NCBI RefSeq assembly: GCF_023156195.1
Contig: NZ_JAKUKA010000001.1
Span: 1,550,001 to 1,614,000, forward strand
Direction of reading: 5' to 3'
Origin: Chitinophaga sedimenti
GTDB lineage: Bacteria > Bacteroidota > Bacteroidia > Chitinophagales > Chitinophagaceae
DNA length: 64,000 bases
The notes beneath the pieces were generated by a model that searched no databases, was not told the origin of the DNA, and saw only the letters and a program-made list of their open reading frames with translations. Shown in pieces: positions 18,866 to 26,973 of this stretch (position 1 is its first letter; each line of letters starts with the position of its first letter). The position numbers were made by a program, and so were the translations under genes.

Positions 18866-18867
18866 CC

Positions 18868-19296
18868 CTATCCAACTAAAGAAATATTATTGCATACCCC
18901 CATTTCGAGGATGGTGTTGAATTCGTCTTCCGTTACAGCACATACCGATAGTCTTCCCTGGCGGATGAGCGACAGGTTGGCGAGGCGTTTTTCGATCTTC
19001 ATCTGCGCCAGTGTTACCGGCGTTTTGAATGGCTTGACCGGCTTCAGGTCTACCACCACCCAGTTGGCATCTTCGGTGGTCGGGTCCTGGTAATATTCCT
19101 TCGCTACCTTTGCGATCCCTACAATAGCCAGCCCTTCGTTGCTGTGGTAAAACAATACCTGGTCGCCTTTTTTCATGCCTTTCAGGTTGTTGCGCGCCTG
19201 GTAATTGCGAACGCCGTCCCAGAAGGTAACGCCGTCTTTCACGAATTGGTCCCAGGAGTATTTAAACGGTTCTGATTTAACAAGCCAGTAATTCAT
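18868..19296 (-). CDS. EVE domain-containing protein
   Basis: 142 residues starting MNYWLVKSEPFKYSWDQF; a longer upstream frame exists but the family begins at this NYWLVKSEP motif. Other EVE signatures are FWDGVRNYQARN, GDQVLFYHSNEG and VGIAKVAKEYYQDPT. EVE domains are PUA-like folds thought to bind modified bases in DNA or RNA, and they often occur with restriction or RNA-modification systems; here it is a stand-alone domain. The gene begins 17 bp after the stop of the LutA-like gene and probably shares its transcript. Confidence 0.9.
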   Translation of the reverse strand: MNYWLVKSEPFKYSWDQFVKDGVTFWDGVRNYQARNNLKGMKKGDQVLFYHSNEGLAIVGIAKVAKEYYQDPTTEDANWVVVDLKPVKPFKTPVTLAQMKIEKRLANLSLIRQGRLSVCAVTEDEFNTILEMGVCNNISLVG

Positions 19297-19313
19297 TGTA
19301 CAAAGTTTTTGCA

Positions 19314-20033
19314 TTACCACCCGCTGGCCAGCACATCGGCAATGTGCATGGTCTTGATGGCATGTCCATGTTTTTTGATATACCCTTCGAGGTGCATCAG
19401 GCAACTGAGGTCGGTGCTGATCAGGTAATCTGCCCCGGCATCAATGGCGTTCAGTACTTTCTGTTCGCCCATGCCCACCGATATCGGTTCAAATTTAACG
19501 GAGAAGGTGCCGCCGAAACCACAGCAGGTCTCACAATCGGTCATCTCCCGCAACTCCAGTCCCTTCACGCTTTCCAGCAGTTTACGCGGACCAGCCTTAA
19601 TGCCGCATTCGCGTAGTGCGCCGCAGGCATCGTGGTAAGTGCCTACACCATTAAGTGTGGCGCCTATATCCGTTACGCCCAGCTTTTCGGTAAGGAACTC
19701 CGTGAATTCGAACAGGTTCTTTTTGAGCAGTTTTACATCATTGTGGGTAGCGGAGTTGTCGAACAACTTGCTGTAGTAGTTGCGCACAAAACCTGTGCAC
19801 GAGCCACTGGGCGCCACGATGTAATCGTATGTACGAAAATCTTTTACAAATTTGGTGGCTACAGACCTGCATTCATCGCGGTAACCGGCATTAAATGCGG
19901 GTTGTCCGCAGCAGGTTTGTTCGGGGTTATAGTTTACGTTACAACCCAGTTTCTCCAGTACTTTCACCATGTTGAAGGCGGTTTCCGGGAAAAGCTGGTC
20001 CACGAAACATGGTATGAAGAGTTGTACGTTCAT
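19314..20033 (-). CDS. lutA: LutA/YkgE-like iron-sulfur (CCG domain) protein
   Basis: A 239-residue protein with two CCG cysteine-rich domains: CCGQPAFNAGYRDE with an upstream CF element, and YHDACGALRECGI ... DCETCCGFGGTF. It matches LutA/YkgE, the heterodisulfide-reductase-like subunit of the lactate-oxidising LutABC complex. lutB and lutC are not in the window, so it either works with unlinked partners or has a different role. It heads a short minus-strand run with the EVE gene; ribH lies 40 bp upstream. Confidence 0.85.
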   Translation of the reverse strand: MNVQLFIPCFVDQLFPETAFNMVKVLEKLGCNVNYNPEQTCCGQPAFNAGYRDECRSVATKFVKDFRTYDYIVAPSGSCTGFVRNYYSKLFDNSATHNDVKLLKKNLFEFTEFLTEKLGVTDIGATLNGVGTYHDACGALRECGIKAGPRKLLESVKGLELREMTDCETCCGFGGTFSVKFEPISVGMGEQKVLNAIDAGADYLISTDLSCLMHLEGYIKKHGHAIKTMHIADVLASGW

Positions 20034-20073
20034 GGGCGGTTTGAGTCGGTTTTGTCCTGGTGTATAAGTAATA

Positions 20074-20577
20074 CTAGCGATTATTCGCTAACTGGCGCTG
20101 GTAGGCGATCATTTTGAGGGCGGTAACTGCCGCTTCGTCGCCTTTGTGGCCATGTACGCCGCCGAGTCTTTCCTGCGCCTGTTCTACGTTATCAACGGTT
20201 AATACGCCAAAGATAACCGGCACGGGCAGTTCCAGGTTTAACTGAAGAATACCGTCGGTTACGGCTTTACAAACGTAGTCGAAGTGCGGGGTAGCGCCAC
20301 GGATCACACATCCAAAGGCGATAATGGCGCTCGGTTGTTCGCCGGTACCACGCGTGTTTTCCCACAGTTGTTTGCAGGCAAAAGGCAGCTCAAAAGCGCC
20401 AGGCACCACGTATTTAGCCGTCTTTTTGATGTTATACCGGGCCAGGGTGCGCGTTGCGCCAGCCACCAGCTCGTTGGTCACGAAATCATTCCATTCCGTA
20501 TAGATCATAACAACACTGGCACTCTCCAGTTGGAGAATGCCAGCATCATTCAGTACGCTTTGATTATGTATAGACAT
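20074..20577 (-). CDS. ribH: 6,7-dimethyl-8-ribityllumazine synthase
   Basis: A 167-residue lumazine synthase, the penultimate step of riboflavin synthesis. Recognisable elements are TEWNDFVTNELVAGA, VPGAFELPFACKQL, AFGCVIRGATPHFDYVC (with the catalytic His just after) and PVIFGVLTVDNVEQA. The length is normal. It lies downstream of the TPR membrane-protein gene, as often in Bacteroidota, separated by a short hairpin. Confidence 0.95.
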   Translation of the reverse strand: MSIHNQSVLNDAGILQLESASVVMIYTEWNDFVTNELVAGATRTLARYNIKKTAKYVVPGAFELPFACKQLWENTRGTGEQPSAIIAFGCVIRGATPHFDYVCKAVTDGILQLNLELPVPVIFGVLTVDNVEQAQERLGGVHGHKGDEAAVTALKMIAYQRQLANNR

Positions 20578-20604
20578 ACCAGAAATTTCTTATCACTAAA
20601 TCCT

Positions 20605-20624
20605 GCAACGGTTTGCACCGTTGC
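20605..20624. terminator. Perfect 8-bp hairpin between the TPR gene and ribH
   Basis: GCAACGGT TTGC ACCGTTGC. No T run follows on the minus strand, so it may be an attenuating or mRNA-processing structure instead of a full terminator. Confidence 0.45.
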
Positions 20625-20633
20625 CTAAATCGC

Positions 20634-21350
20634 TTACTCCGTCACCACACCTAAACGAGCAAGGTATTTATCTACATTGCTGGCTTCGATAGACATGGGG
20701 TATTTTTCTTTGATCGTTTTATAGATCTGGATCGCTTCGTCTTTCTTATTGGATTTCTCCAGTGCAAGGCCTGCGCGCATCAGGTAAATCGGGCTGGTGA
20801 GCTCGTTGTTGTTGTAGTTACCAGCTTTTTTGTAGTATTCGATACCTTCGGCATCTTTGCCCAGTTCCATGAACGCATCACCGGTAATACCGTACGCCAT
20901 AGACTGTACCAGGAGGTCGTTCGAGCTGAATTCTTTCAGCAGGTCGATGCCTTTCTGGAATTCGCCGAGCTTCACGTAAGACACGCCAGCCTGGTATTTG
21001 GCCAGGTTGCCTGCTTTAGTGCCGCCATATTTTTTGATTACGTCGAGCAGGCCATAAGCAGCACCGTCGCCGTTCAAAGCCAGACGGAAAGAATCCACGC
21101 GGAAATAGCGCTGCGCCTGGAATGCCATTTCACGGGCTTTAGATTCGTTCGGGCCTTTTACGAAACGGTTGTAGGCGAAAAATCCGCCAACTACTACTAC
21201 CAGGGCCAGTACGCCGTAAGTAATTACTTTTTTGTTTTTCTGAAAGAAATCTTCCGCGTTATGCATAGACGCTTCAAGATCAAACTCCTTTGATTTCTTA
21301 GGACCCTGACCCGCACCTTGTGGCTGGATATCTGTTTTGTTCTCTACCAT
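20634..21350 (-). CDS. Membrane-anchored tetratricopeptide repeat protein (YfgM-like)
   Basis: 238 residues. An N-terminal cytosolic stretch (KKSKEFDLEASMHNAEDFF) is followed by one membrane helix (VITYGVLALVVVVGGFFAY) and a periplasmic TPR region (YQAGVSYVKLGEFQKGIDLL, YGITGDAFMELGKDAEGIEY, RAGLALEKSNKKDEAIQIY). This layout matches YfgM, an ancillary SecYEG/chaperone-network protein in E. coli, although in Bacteroidota the role is unproven. It is directly upstream of ribH on the same strand. Confidence 0.8.
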   Translation of the reverse strand: MVENKTDIQPQGAGQGPKKSKEFDLEASMHNAEDFFQKNKKVITYGVLALVVVVGGFFAYNRFVKGPNESKAREMAFQAQRYFRVDSFRLALNGDGAAYGLLDVIKKYGGTKAGNLAKYQAGVSYVKLGEFQKGIDLLKEFSSNDLLVQSMAYGITGDAFMELGKDAEGIEYYKKAGNYNNNELTSPIYLMRAGLALEKSNKKDEAIQIYKTIKEKYPMSIEASNVDKYLARLGVVTE

Positions 21351-21396
21351 TGTAGATGTGTTAAATATTTCCGTGAGGATTGTTATAAATAAAAAG

Positions 21397-21433
21397 AAGG
21401 TTGACGAACGTCCATGCGAACACCGTCAACCTT
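21397..21433 (-). terminator. Terminator of pdhA
   Basis: A 10-bp stem AAGGTTGACG / CGTCAACCTT; on the minus strand the hairpin is followed by a T-rich stretch. It sits 12 bp after the pdhA stop. Confidence 0.8.
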
Positions 21434-21445
21434 GCTTTTATGGTA

Positions 21446-22461
21446 TTAATCAACAATAAAAGGATAATCCTGCTGTACGTACACGTCTTTCAGTAATTCG
21501 TCGTCGGAAGGCCATGGAGATTCTTCCGCAAATGTTACGGATTCTTCCACCTCTGCTTTCACGCGCTCATTGATCGCTTCAATTTCTTCTTCTGTAGCCC
21601 ATTTGTTCGCCTGGATCACTTTCAGCACCTGGGTAATCGGGTCCTGATCGCGATACTCTTCCAGTTCTTCTTTAGAACGGTATTTGGCAGGGTCGCTCAT
21701 CGAGTGACCGCGGTAACGGTAAGTCTTGATCTCCGGGAGGGTCGGACCACCGTTTTCACGGGCGCGTTTCACCGCACGGTCAATGCCTTCGTGTACAGCT
21801 TCGCAGCTCATACCGTCGATAGAGTCGGCCGGCATTTCATACGCGTCTGCCAGTTTATAGATGTCCAGTACGTTAGAGGTACGTTCTACAGAAGTACCCA
21901 TCGCGTAACGGTTGTTCTCACAAATAAAGATCACCGGGAGTTTCCACAGCATGGCCATGTTAAAGGTCTCATGCAGCATACCCTGACGGGCAGCACCATC
22001 GCCAAAGAAGCAAAGGGCTACGTTGTCGGTACCTTTGTATTGCTCAGCAAAAGCCAGACCTGCGCCTGTACCAATCTGTGCGCCTACGATACCGTGGCCG
22101 CCAAAAAGTTGTGCTCCAGTGAGAAGAAGTGCATACTACCACCCTTACCTTTCGAACAACCTGTTGCCTTACCATACAGTTCCGCCATACATGCCTTCGC
22201 AGAAATACCTTTAGCAATCGCCAGCGCGTGGTCGCGGTAAGCGGTGATAAATTTATCTTCCGGGCGGGTCGCTGTCATCGCGCCTGCAGCAATAGCTTCC
22301 TGGCCAATGTACAGGTGGCAGAAACCGCGTATCTTCTGCATACCGTATAACTGGCCGGATTTTTCCTCGAAACGACGCAGCAACAGCATCAATTCGTACC
22401 AGTATAAGTAAGTTTCCTTGGTGAATTTCGTCTTCACGTCCTTAACCTTTTTAGTTTGCAC
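21446..22461 (-). CDS. pdhA: Pyruvate dehydrogenase E1 component alpha subunit, one frame break
   Basis: The repaired protein has 338 residues and binds thiamine diphosphate in the E1 alpha-beta heterotetramer that decarboxylates pyruvate. Visible are LLLRRFEEKSGQLYGMQKI, FCHLYIGQEAI, the TPP motif beginning GDGAARQGMLHE and ending CENNRYAM, and the phosphorylation-loop-like RGHSMSDPAKYRS. A frame break in a T run (minus strand) at 22103-22107 is repaired by one base, giving HNFFGGHGIVGAQIG. pdhB is not adjacent in this window. A TATATTTG promoter-like element lies just upstream. Confidence 0.93.
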
Positions 22462-22480
22462 TAGTTTCTAAATTTGTCCG

Positions 22481-22488
22481 CAAATATA
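22481..22488 (-). promoter_or_regulatory. TATATTTG promoter element of pdhA
   Basis: It matches the Bacteroidota -7 consensus TAnnTTTG, 20 bp before the pdhA start codon. I could not see a good TTTG at -33. Confidence 0.5.
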
Positions 22489-22594
22489 ACAGGAAAATCC
22501 TAAAAATGTAATATGAATTACTATTCCTGTCAAATTATGCAAATTCGTCAAATTCAAGCACTTTTGCATATTGTTCATTTAAGCGCCGCTCATT

Positions 22595-23672
22595 TTGCTC
22601 CAGGTCAGGAAAATATCACTCGTACAGTTTAAGAACTACCCGCAACGTTTTCGGGTTCGAAAAGCGCATCGTGGGCATTACCGGGCGTAACGGCTCCGGT
22701 AAAACCAACCTGCTGGACGCCATATATTATCTCTGCTTTACCAAGAGCTATTTTTCCAGCACCGAAGCGCAGAACGTGCTGTACCACACCAACGGCTTCC
22801 GGCTCGAAGGGCAGCTGGAGCGCCCGGGAAAGGCAGATAAAGTAGTGTGCACTCTCAAAGACGGCAAAAAGGACGTGGCGCTGAACGACGACAGTTACGA
22901 TAAGTTTTCCCGCCATATCGGTCAGTTTCCGGCCGTCATGATCGCGCCGGACGATGCCGAGATCATTCTCGGGGGCAGCGAAGAGCGCCGCCGGTGGCTG
23001 GATGCCCTGCTCTCGCAACTGCATCCCGGCTACCTGGAGCACCTTATCGCCTACCAGAAAGTACTGCTGCAGCGAAACGGCCTCCTCAAGGCCATTGCCG
23101 AAACCGGTCAGAACCAGGACGCCTTGCTCGAAATATTCGACGATCAGCTGGCCGAACATGGCGTACCCGTGTTCGAAGCCCGCCAGGCCTTCCTGGGGCC
23201 GTTCATTCCCCGCGTACAGGCGTTGTACGATTACCTGGCCGGCACCCACGAAGTGGTGGATATTAAATACCAGAGCCACCTGCTGGATGGCGACTTTCGC
23301 AGGCAACTCATTCATAACCAGTTAAAAGACAAGGCCCTGCAACGCACGTCGGCCGGTGTACACCGGGATGACCTGCAGTTTTTACTCAACGGCCACCCGA
23401 TGAAATCCAGCGCTTCGCAAGGACAACGGAAAAGCTTCCTGTTCGCCCTCAAGCTGGCGCAATACGAGGTGATCCGGCAGTACAAGCAGTTTCCTCCCCT
23501 CCTGCTGCTCGACGATGTATTCGAGAAACTGGACCAGGACAGGGTGTCGCGCCTCATTAACCTGGTAAAGAGCGACGGATACGGACAGGTGTTTATTACC
23601 GACACGCATGCCGAGCGACTCCTCGCGGCATTTGGCGCCGATGGGGATATTATTCAGCTTATCCACATGTAA
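22595..23672 (+). CDS. recF: DNA replication and repair protein RecF, one frame break, TTG start
   Basis: The repaired protein has 358 residues. The N-terminus reads MLQVRKISLVQFKNYPQRF from a TTG at 22595, since no ATG is available before the conserved FKNY motif. Walker A is GRNGSGKTN, the SMC-like signature is SASQGQRKSF, and Walker B is LLLLDDVFEKLDQDR. RecF loads RecA at gaps through RecOR. The break is at 22653-22655, where GGG should be GG (RFRFEKRIVGITG), an insertion and the opposite sign to most breaks here. It is followed by a DUF721 gene, the common Bacteroidota arrangement. Confidence 0.92.
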
Positions 23673-23679
23673 AAAAGCG

Positions 23680-23687
23680 TACTTTTG
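23680..23687 (+). promoter_or_regulatory. TACTTTTG promoter element, nearly leaderless
   Basis: TACTTTTG matches TAnnTTTG and ends only four bases before the ATG of the DUF721 gene, so the transcript would have almost no 5' leader. Confidence 0.5.
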
Positions 23688-23691
23688 CTCC

Positions 23692-23979
23692 ATGCGATAT
23701 GGAGTTACTAGCATGGGCGACGCCCTCCGGGATTATCTGAACAAAAGCCGTCTTAAACCAAGACTGCTGGAGGTGAAAGTACAGGAAAACTGGGAGCAGC
23801 TCATGGGGAAAACCATCGCACGCTACACACAAAGCATCGCCCTTATCGACGGCAAACTCATTATCACTACCGCCGTAGGTCCCCTCAAACAGGAGCTGAT
23901 GTATTCCAAAGACAAAATTCTCAAACTCGTCAACGAAATGCTGGAAGAACCGGCCATCAGGGAAGTAATTATTAAATAA
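23692..23979 (+). CDS. DUF721 (DciA-like) domain protein
   Basis: 95 residues starting MRYGVTSMGDALRDYLNKSRL; the longer upstream reading overlaps recF out of frame and is not supported. DUF721 proteins are related to DciA, which loads the replicative helicase in bacteria lacking DnaC/DnaI; the conserved W (ENWEQLMGKTIARYT) and the KLIITTAVGPLKQELMYSK core are present. The protein follows recF by 19 bp. Helicase-loader function is likely from the family, but this short version has not been shown to do it. Confidence 0.82.
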   Translation: MRYGVTSMGDALRDYLNKSRLKPRLLEVKVQENWEQLMGKTIARYTQSIALIDGKLIITTAVGPLKQELMYSKDKILKLVNEMLEEPAIREVIIK

Positions 23980-24023
23980 GCCCCCTCTCCCAGGCCCCGC
24001 TGGTCGATCCCTCCTGGTTGATG

Positions 24024-24332
24024 CTATTTGTAATCCGCTCCCTCCTTTTTGTAGAATTCCTTCAGCATGGCCCGGTACAGTGGCCGTCCCGACGGCACCT
24101 TCAGCCTTAGCTGCGCTTCAAAACGCGTTTGGAGGTTGGCATAGCGCTCCTTTATCACCTGGTTCGCCAGCTTAAAAAAGTCTTCATTGTCCTCCTGCTT
24201 TTCGGTAGCGGGCTTTTCGCGTTTGCCTACCTTTTTGGAAACGACTGCCTTGCCATTATAGTTTCTCACTGTAAACTGATCGGCGATGGAGCCCGAAAGG
24301 GCCATTAATAATACGTTCGTGGAAATAGCCAT
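24024..24332 (-). CDS. Hypothetical 102-residue protein
   Basis: It starts MAISTNVLLMALSGSIADQF. The N-terminal third has two short beta-like strands (FTVRNYNGKAVVSKKVGK) and the rest is charged and helical (FKLANQVIKERYANLQTRFE, then LYRAMLKEFYKKEG). No signal peptide, membrane segment or known motif. The shape faintly recalls DUF6266-type small proteins of Bacteroidota, but I do not claim that. Its upstream region carries the 11-bp-phased repeat array described separately, so its transcription may be controlled by a protein that binds along one DNA face. Confidence 0.6.
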   Translation of the reverse strand: MAISTNVLLMALSGSIADQFTVRNYNGKAVVSKKVGKREKPATEKQEDNEDFFKLANQVIKERYANLQTRFEAQLRLKVPSGRPLYRAMLKEFYKKEGADYK

Positions 24333-24345
24333 AGAATATGAAAGG

Positions 24346-24471
24346 TTTAGGCATACTACGTTTATCCTTCGTTGATTGTTCGTTAACCGTTCGTTAAAGC
24401 TAGGTTTGCGAACCTAGCCCGAACCTACCTTGAACCTAGGATGAACCTAGGATGAACCTAGGATGCCTAAA
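24346..24471. repeat. 11-bp-phased direct repeats flanked by a 9-bp inverted repeat
   Basis: GAACCTA starts at 24410, 24421, 24432, 24443 and 24454, exactly 11 bp apart. TTCGTT starts at 24368, 24379 and 24390, also 11 bp apart and in the same register. The change-over contains a perfect hairpin GCTAGGTT tgcg AACCTAGC (24399-24418). The array is bracketed by TTTAGGCAT (24346-24354) and ATGCCTAAA (24463-24471). It lies immediately upstream of the hypothetical gene's start at 24332. Confidence 0.9.
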
Positions 24472-24564
24472 GGAGGGTCTAATCCTGGAATAGGTTTACA
24501 TACCATGTTAAATGATCCGGAAAGGTTGATATGAGTGATAATTGCGGCTGATGCCAATAAAAAA

Positions 24565-24586
24565 GCCCGACGCAGAAACGCCGGGC
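24565..24586 (-). terminator. Terminator of the DUF4252 operon
   Basis: Stem GCCCGaCG / CGcCGGGC with CAGAAA loop, followed on the minus strand by a T6 run. It is 33 bp past the second DUF4252 gene. Confidence 0.75.
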
Positions 24587-24618
24587 ATACTTTATTATCA
24601 TGATTGAAAAAAGTGTAC

Positions 24619-25133
24619 TTAATCGAGATCTTTGAAGTACTTCGCGGCTTTAGCGAGGTCGTCCATGCTGATGCGGGTGTTAAGTGCTACCATGACCATT
24701 TCGGATTCCTCCTGTACAAGCATCACTACCTTGCCGAGTTTCTTTTCGCTGCCGCGGCTCATAATTTCCACGCGGGCGCCTTTGTCCCGCACTTCCATCA
24801 GGGGCTCAAAGCGTTTCTTAACGAGATCGGCTTTCAGTTGCGCCACATCTTCTGTAGCAATAGATGCACCTTCGATGGTGTGAATGCGGATCTTTTTGAT
24901 TTTGCGCAGCAGGCGTTTTACCTGGCGACCCTCACCCTCGAAAGCGTTTTTACCGATGAACACGCCAGCCATACGTAAAGGCACAAAGCCGAGGCCGATG
25001 GTGAAGGTTTCGCCTTTACCCCAGTACGATTTACGGAAGTCGCGGAGCAGCGCGGATTGTGCGTTGGCAGTTTGGGTTACGAGCAGCATGCCGGCAAAAA
25101 GGGCGATACTGAAAGCAGTTAGTTTTTAAGCAT
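24619..25133 (-). CDS. DUF4252 secreted protein (second copy), one frame break
   Basis: The repaired protein has 171 residues. A single-base loss in an A run (minus strand, 25123-25127) separates the start codon from the body. With six A the N-terminus becomes MLKKLTAFSIALFAGMLLVT, a good signal peptide ending near NAQ. The rest is a DUF4252 domain (FEPLMEVRDKGARVEIMSR, VVMLVQEESEMVMVALNTRI, ISMDDLAKAAKYFK). Function of DUF4252 is unknown. It is the last gene of the sigma-factor operon. Its sequence is clearly diverged from the first copy, so the pair is old. Confidence 0.82.
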
Positions 25134-25151
25134 ACAGGAGGATTTTGGTAG

Positions 25152-25199
25152 AGCGCCGCAGTCCCTGTAGAATGGCGGTAATGCAGGAACCGCGGCGCT
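25152..25199 (-). terminator. Long hairpin between the two DUF4252 genes
   Basis: AGCGCCGC pairs with GCGGCGCT, with inner CCTG/CAGG pairing. There is no T run, so it may limit read-through or stabilise upstream mRNA. Confidence 0.4.
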
Positions 25200-25211
25200 G
25201 TTGGATAAGGA

Positions 25212-25734
25212 TTATTTCTTTTTAGGTGCTTTATCTACCTGGCTGAGTTTATCGAACCCGGAGATGTCCATGTCTTTCGCGATGTTGGAAATCTCGCTCA
25301 GGCTAATGTCGCCGGTGATGGTCAGGGCTACGAATTCGTCACCGCCTACCAGCATGATCAGTTCGGCTATATTGCCTTTTGAGTTTTCTTTCACCATGAA
25401 TTTCAGGTTTGTTTCTTTATCCTTGATGGTCATGAGTTCTTCAAAATCCTTGGATAAAAGGAGTTTGCTTCCGGAATAAACGGTTCGCGTCTTTGCCTCC
25501 TTCGTTCACCAGGATTTTAAGGCCGGTAAGCTTTTTGGCAACGGTCATCACCTTTTTCGCATCGGGATCATTGGCGTCTATCTTGCTAAACATGGTAAAC
25601 ATTTTCGGCGTGATGTTGATCACCGTGAAGCTCTCGTCGTTGGCGTATTTCTGGTAAAATTTATCGATACTGCTCTGCGCCCACAAAGCTGTTGTGGCGA
25701 AGGTAAAGGCGAGCAGCATTACTATCTTTTTCAT
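25212..25734 (-). CDS. DUF4252 secreted protein (first copy), one frame break
   Basis: About 173 residues once rejoined. Signal peptide MKKIVMLLAFTFATTALWAQ; the domain includes FTVINITPKMFTMFSKI, DFEELMTIKDKETNLKFMV, GNIAELIMLVGGDEFVAL and ITGDISLSEISNIAKDMD, the usual DUF4252 pattern. The break is near 25470-25490 and is +1 (one extra or two missing bases), unlike most others here, so its exact place is uncertain. It follows the membrane protein gene of the sigma operon by 52 bp. DUF4252 proteins commonly travel with ECF sigma factors in this phylum. Confidence 0.82.
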
Positions 25735-25786
25735 GTTGTTGCTGTTTAATTTTTAAAGTCTGATTTATATTGGTTCTAGAACGGCC

Positions 25787-26290
25787 TTAGTTGTCGCGTA
25801 CTTTTTCAGTAGCCTCGTTGAAGTAAGCGAGTTTCTCCATCTGACGCGTGCCTTTGTTCATGTTTTTGGCGATGAGTTTCAGGGCGCGTTGTGTTTCCTC
25901 GAATGCTTTCTGCGGATCGTCGTACGTATCGGTGCGCAGGGCTACGGTTTCTTTTTTGGTTTCGAACTGCGAAATGGAATAACCTAAGCCGAAAGCCATG
26001 GTAATTACGGCAGCTACTTTCATCCAATCCTGCCAGAAGGGGCGGATAATTTTCGCTGTTTTAGTTTCTATGACCTGCTCTGTAAAGAGGCTTTCATCCA
26101 GTTCGGGCATGTCCAGCTCCATATTGGCGGCGGCATGGAAATACTGGAACATGGGAGCTGCCTCGCGGAGATCTTCGGGAAGTGCGTCCGTATGGGTGGC
26201 AAAGAACTGGCGCAGCTGCGCTTCTTCTTCTTCCGTTGTTTCGCAGGCCCAATATTTGGCCAGCAGGGCTCTTGTTTTATTGTAATCCAT
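25787..26290 (-). CDS. Single-pass membrane protein, candidate anti-sigma factor
   Basis: 167 residues from MDYNKTRALLAKYWACETTE. A cytosolic helical N-terminal region (about 1-80, with EEEAQLRQFFATH and DLREAAPMFQYFHAAA) is followed by one membrane segment (VAAVITMAFGLGYSISQF) and a periplasmic charged helical tail. The layout and position directly after an ECF sigma gene suggest an anti-sigma factor, although a classical HxxxCxxC zinc motif is missing. The start ATG overlaps the sigma stop within ATGGATTACAATAA, so translation of the two is coupled. The anti-sigma role is inference. Confidence 0.7.
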   Translation of the reverse strand: MDYNKTRALLAKYWACETTEEEEAQLRQFFATHTDALPEDLREAAPMFQYFHAAANMELDMPELDESLFTEQVIETKTAKIIRPFWQDWMKVAAVITMAFGLGYSISQFETKKETVALRTDTYDDPQKAFEETQRALKLIAKNMNKGTRQMEKLAYFNEATEKVRDN

Positions 26291-26791
26291 ATACATGCAT
26301 GTTTTGTAACTGTTCACGCACCGTCTTCCGTGCCCGGTGCAAATTCACTTTCACATCGTTGATATCAATTTCCGGATATCGGCAATTTCCTGGTAAGCAT
26401 AACCGTCCATATCCCTTAGCTGGATGAGGGTACGGTATTTTTCAGGCAGCGACTGTATGACCTGATGAACTTTTTTCATCGTATCGCTTTGCTCCATCTT
26501 TGCATGCGGGTTCCGCGTGGCGGCCGGCAGTTCACGCACATGGTCCAGATCGTCCGCCGGTTGGAACTTCTTTGACTTCATGCGGTCCAGGGCCAGGTTG
26601 CGGGTGATGCGCATGCACCAGGCTTCGAGGTTTTGCAGTTCATTCATCCTTTCTTTATGGTGCCACACTTTCATCAACGCATCCTGGATGATGTCCTTAG
26701 CGTCTTCCTCATTGCCCAGCAGGCGGTAAGCAAAGCGGAGCAGCTTTGGCTTTACGGGCATTACCTGGGAAAGAAACAGTTCTAATGACAT
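26277..26791 (-). CDS. ECF RNA polymerase sigma factor, one frame break
   Basis: The repaired protein has 171 residues with region 2 (LLRFAYRLLGNEEDAKDIIQ, then DALMKVWHH) and region 4 (VIQSLPEKYRTLIQLRDMDG followed by YAYQEIADILEIDINDVKVNLHRARK). The frame breaks at 26372-26375, where CCGG should probably be CCTGG (ADILEIDIN). Without repair the HTH of region 4 would be lost. The true stop (26277-26279) lies inside the start of the membrane protein gene. It probably controls its own operon and perhaps other cell-envelope genes; no target promoter is visible. Confidence 0.9.
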
Positions 26792-26973
26792 AGTACTAAG
26801 AAGACGACGGGTAAATTCGTTTGTTACAGAAATTAGTAACTTTTTTAAACTTTTTTAAAGAAGATTGATTTTTAAGGGGTTAGGTGGATTGGAAACCGCC
26901 GCTCATCCCAAAACCGTCGCCTTTTAAGCAGGCTGCCTATCTTCCTGTTACAAAAGAAAAAATTAACTAGCGC

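Noticed and set aside
24368..24464. The 11-bp array as a CRISPR
   Set aside because: Units are contiguous 11-mers with no spacers and no cas genes nearby.
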